64,000 bases of DNA from MPNP01 sp965116235. Lineage in GTDB: Bacteria; Pseudomonadota; Alphaproteobacteria; Rhodobacterales; Rhodobacteraceae. Below the pieces are notes generated by a model. That model did no database searches, had not been told where the DNA came from, and saw only the letters and a program-made list of their open reading frames with translations. The translations under genes and the position numbers were made by a program. Location: the NCBI GenBank assembly GCA_965116235.1, contig OZ220496.1, forward strand, positions 1,922,001 through 1,986,000, read 5' to 3'. Shown here one piece after another: positions 63,980-64,000 of this stretch. Each line of letters opens with the position of its first letter. Position 1 is the stretch's first letter.

Positions 63980-64000
63980 TTTTGCGAGAGAAAAGATTAT

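Noticed and set aside
1..64000. CRISPR arrays, rRNA, integrase-based attachment sites
   Set aside because: No regularly spaced repeats, no rRNA sequence and no integrase were seen.

Overview
The window looks like the chromosome of an alphaproteobacterium, probably marine or host-associated. The markers are a SUV3-like helicase next to a 7Fe ferredoxin of the FdxA type, a four-subunit sarcosine oxidase, a choline-sulfatase of the BetC type, Lrp/AsnC control and several Liv-type ABC importers. No rRNA, tRNA or CRISPR array was seen. The taxonomic reading is inference from gene content.

Layout. 1-480: end of a mobile ATPase cassette that runs off the left edge and sits in the terminator of a BAX-inhibitor-1 gene. 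484-9521: housekeeping genes and a complete trehalose/maltose-type ABC importer (thuEFGK-like) followed by a GH4 glycosidase. 9.7-16 kb: a porin whose reading frame is broken at a run of nine G, a TPR protein, the helicase and the ferredoxin. 16.5-19.5 kb: an ATPase-ankyrin gene split by an IS630-family element; removing the element and one TA restores a single frame. 20-22.5 kb: aldo/keto reductase and choline-sulfatase. 23.3-28.2 kb: a complete IS1595-family transposon (8-bp target duplication TAAAAAAA) carrying a DNA methyltransferase fused to a restriction-type domain and broken at nine G. It is followed by a small coiled-coil membrane protein and by a second, complete copy of the ATPase cassette, whose ends resemble those of the IS1595 transposon. 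28.2-34.2 kb: an amidase with an amide/urea-type Liv transporter. 34.6-39 kb: cobS and cobT, a Kef-type antiporter and an Lrp regulator. 39.2-42.4 kb: a fused catabolic reductive dehalogenase of the BhbA/NpRdhA type, which needs cobalamin. 42.6-43.5 kb: transposase remnant and a broken higBA toxin-antitoxin pair. 43.8-60.0 kb: an apparent catabolic island with a Rieske oxygenase, Rieske ferredoxin, membrane desaturase, M29/NicX-like enzyme, CMD-family protein, soxBDAG, two solute-binding proteins and livGFHM. 60.2-61.8 kb: another ATPase with a C-terminal nuclease-like region. 62.6-64 kb: miaB.

The most unusual content is (1) a single-gene AAA+ ATPase cassette, present at least twice, whose 26-bp ends match those of an IS1595-family transposon in the same window, together with a conserved non-coding leader of about 350 bp; (2) an IS1595-family transposon carrying a fused methyltransferase-endonuclease with a G9 tract at the exact point where the frame breaks; and (3) the same 15-mer GATGGGGGGGGGTAG breaking a porin gene. 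These G tracts suggest on/off switching by slippage, although homopolymer miscounting in the assembly must be excluded first.
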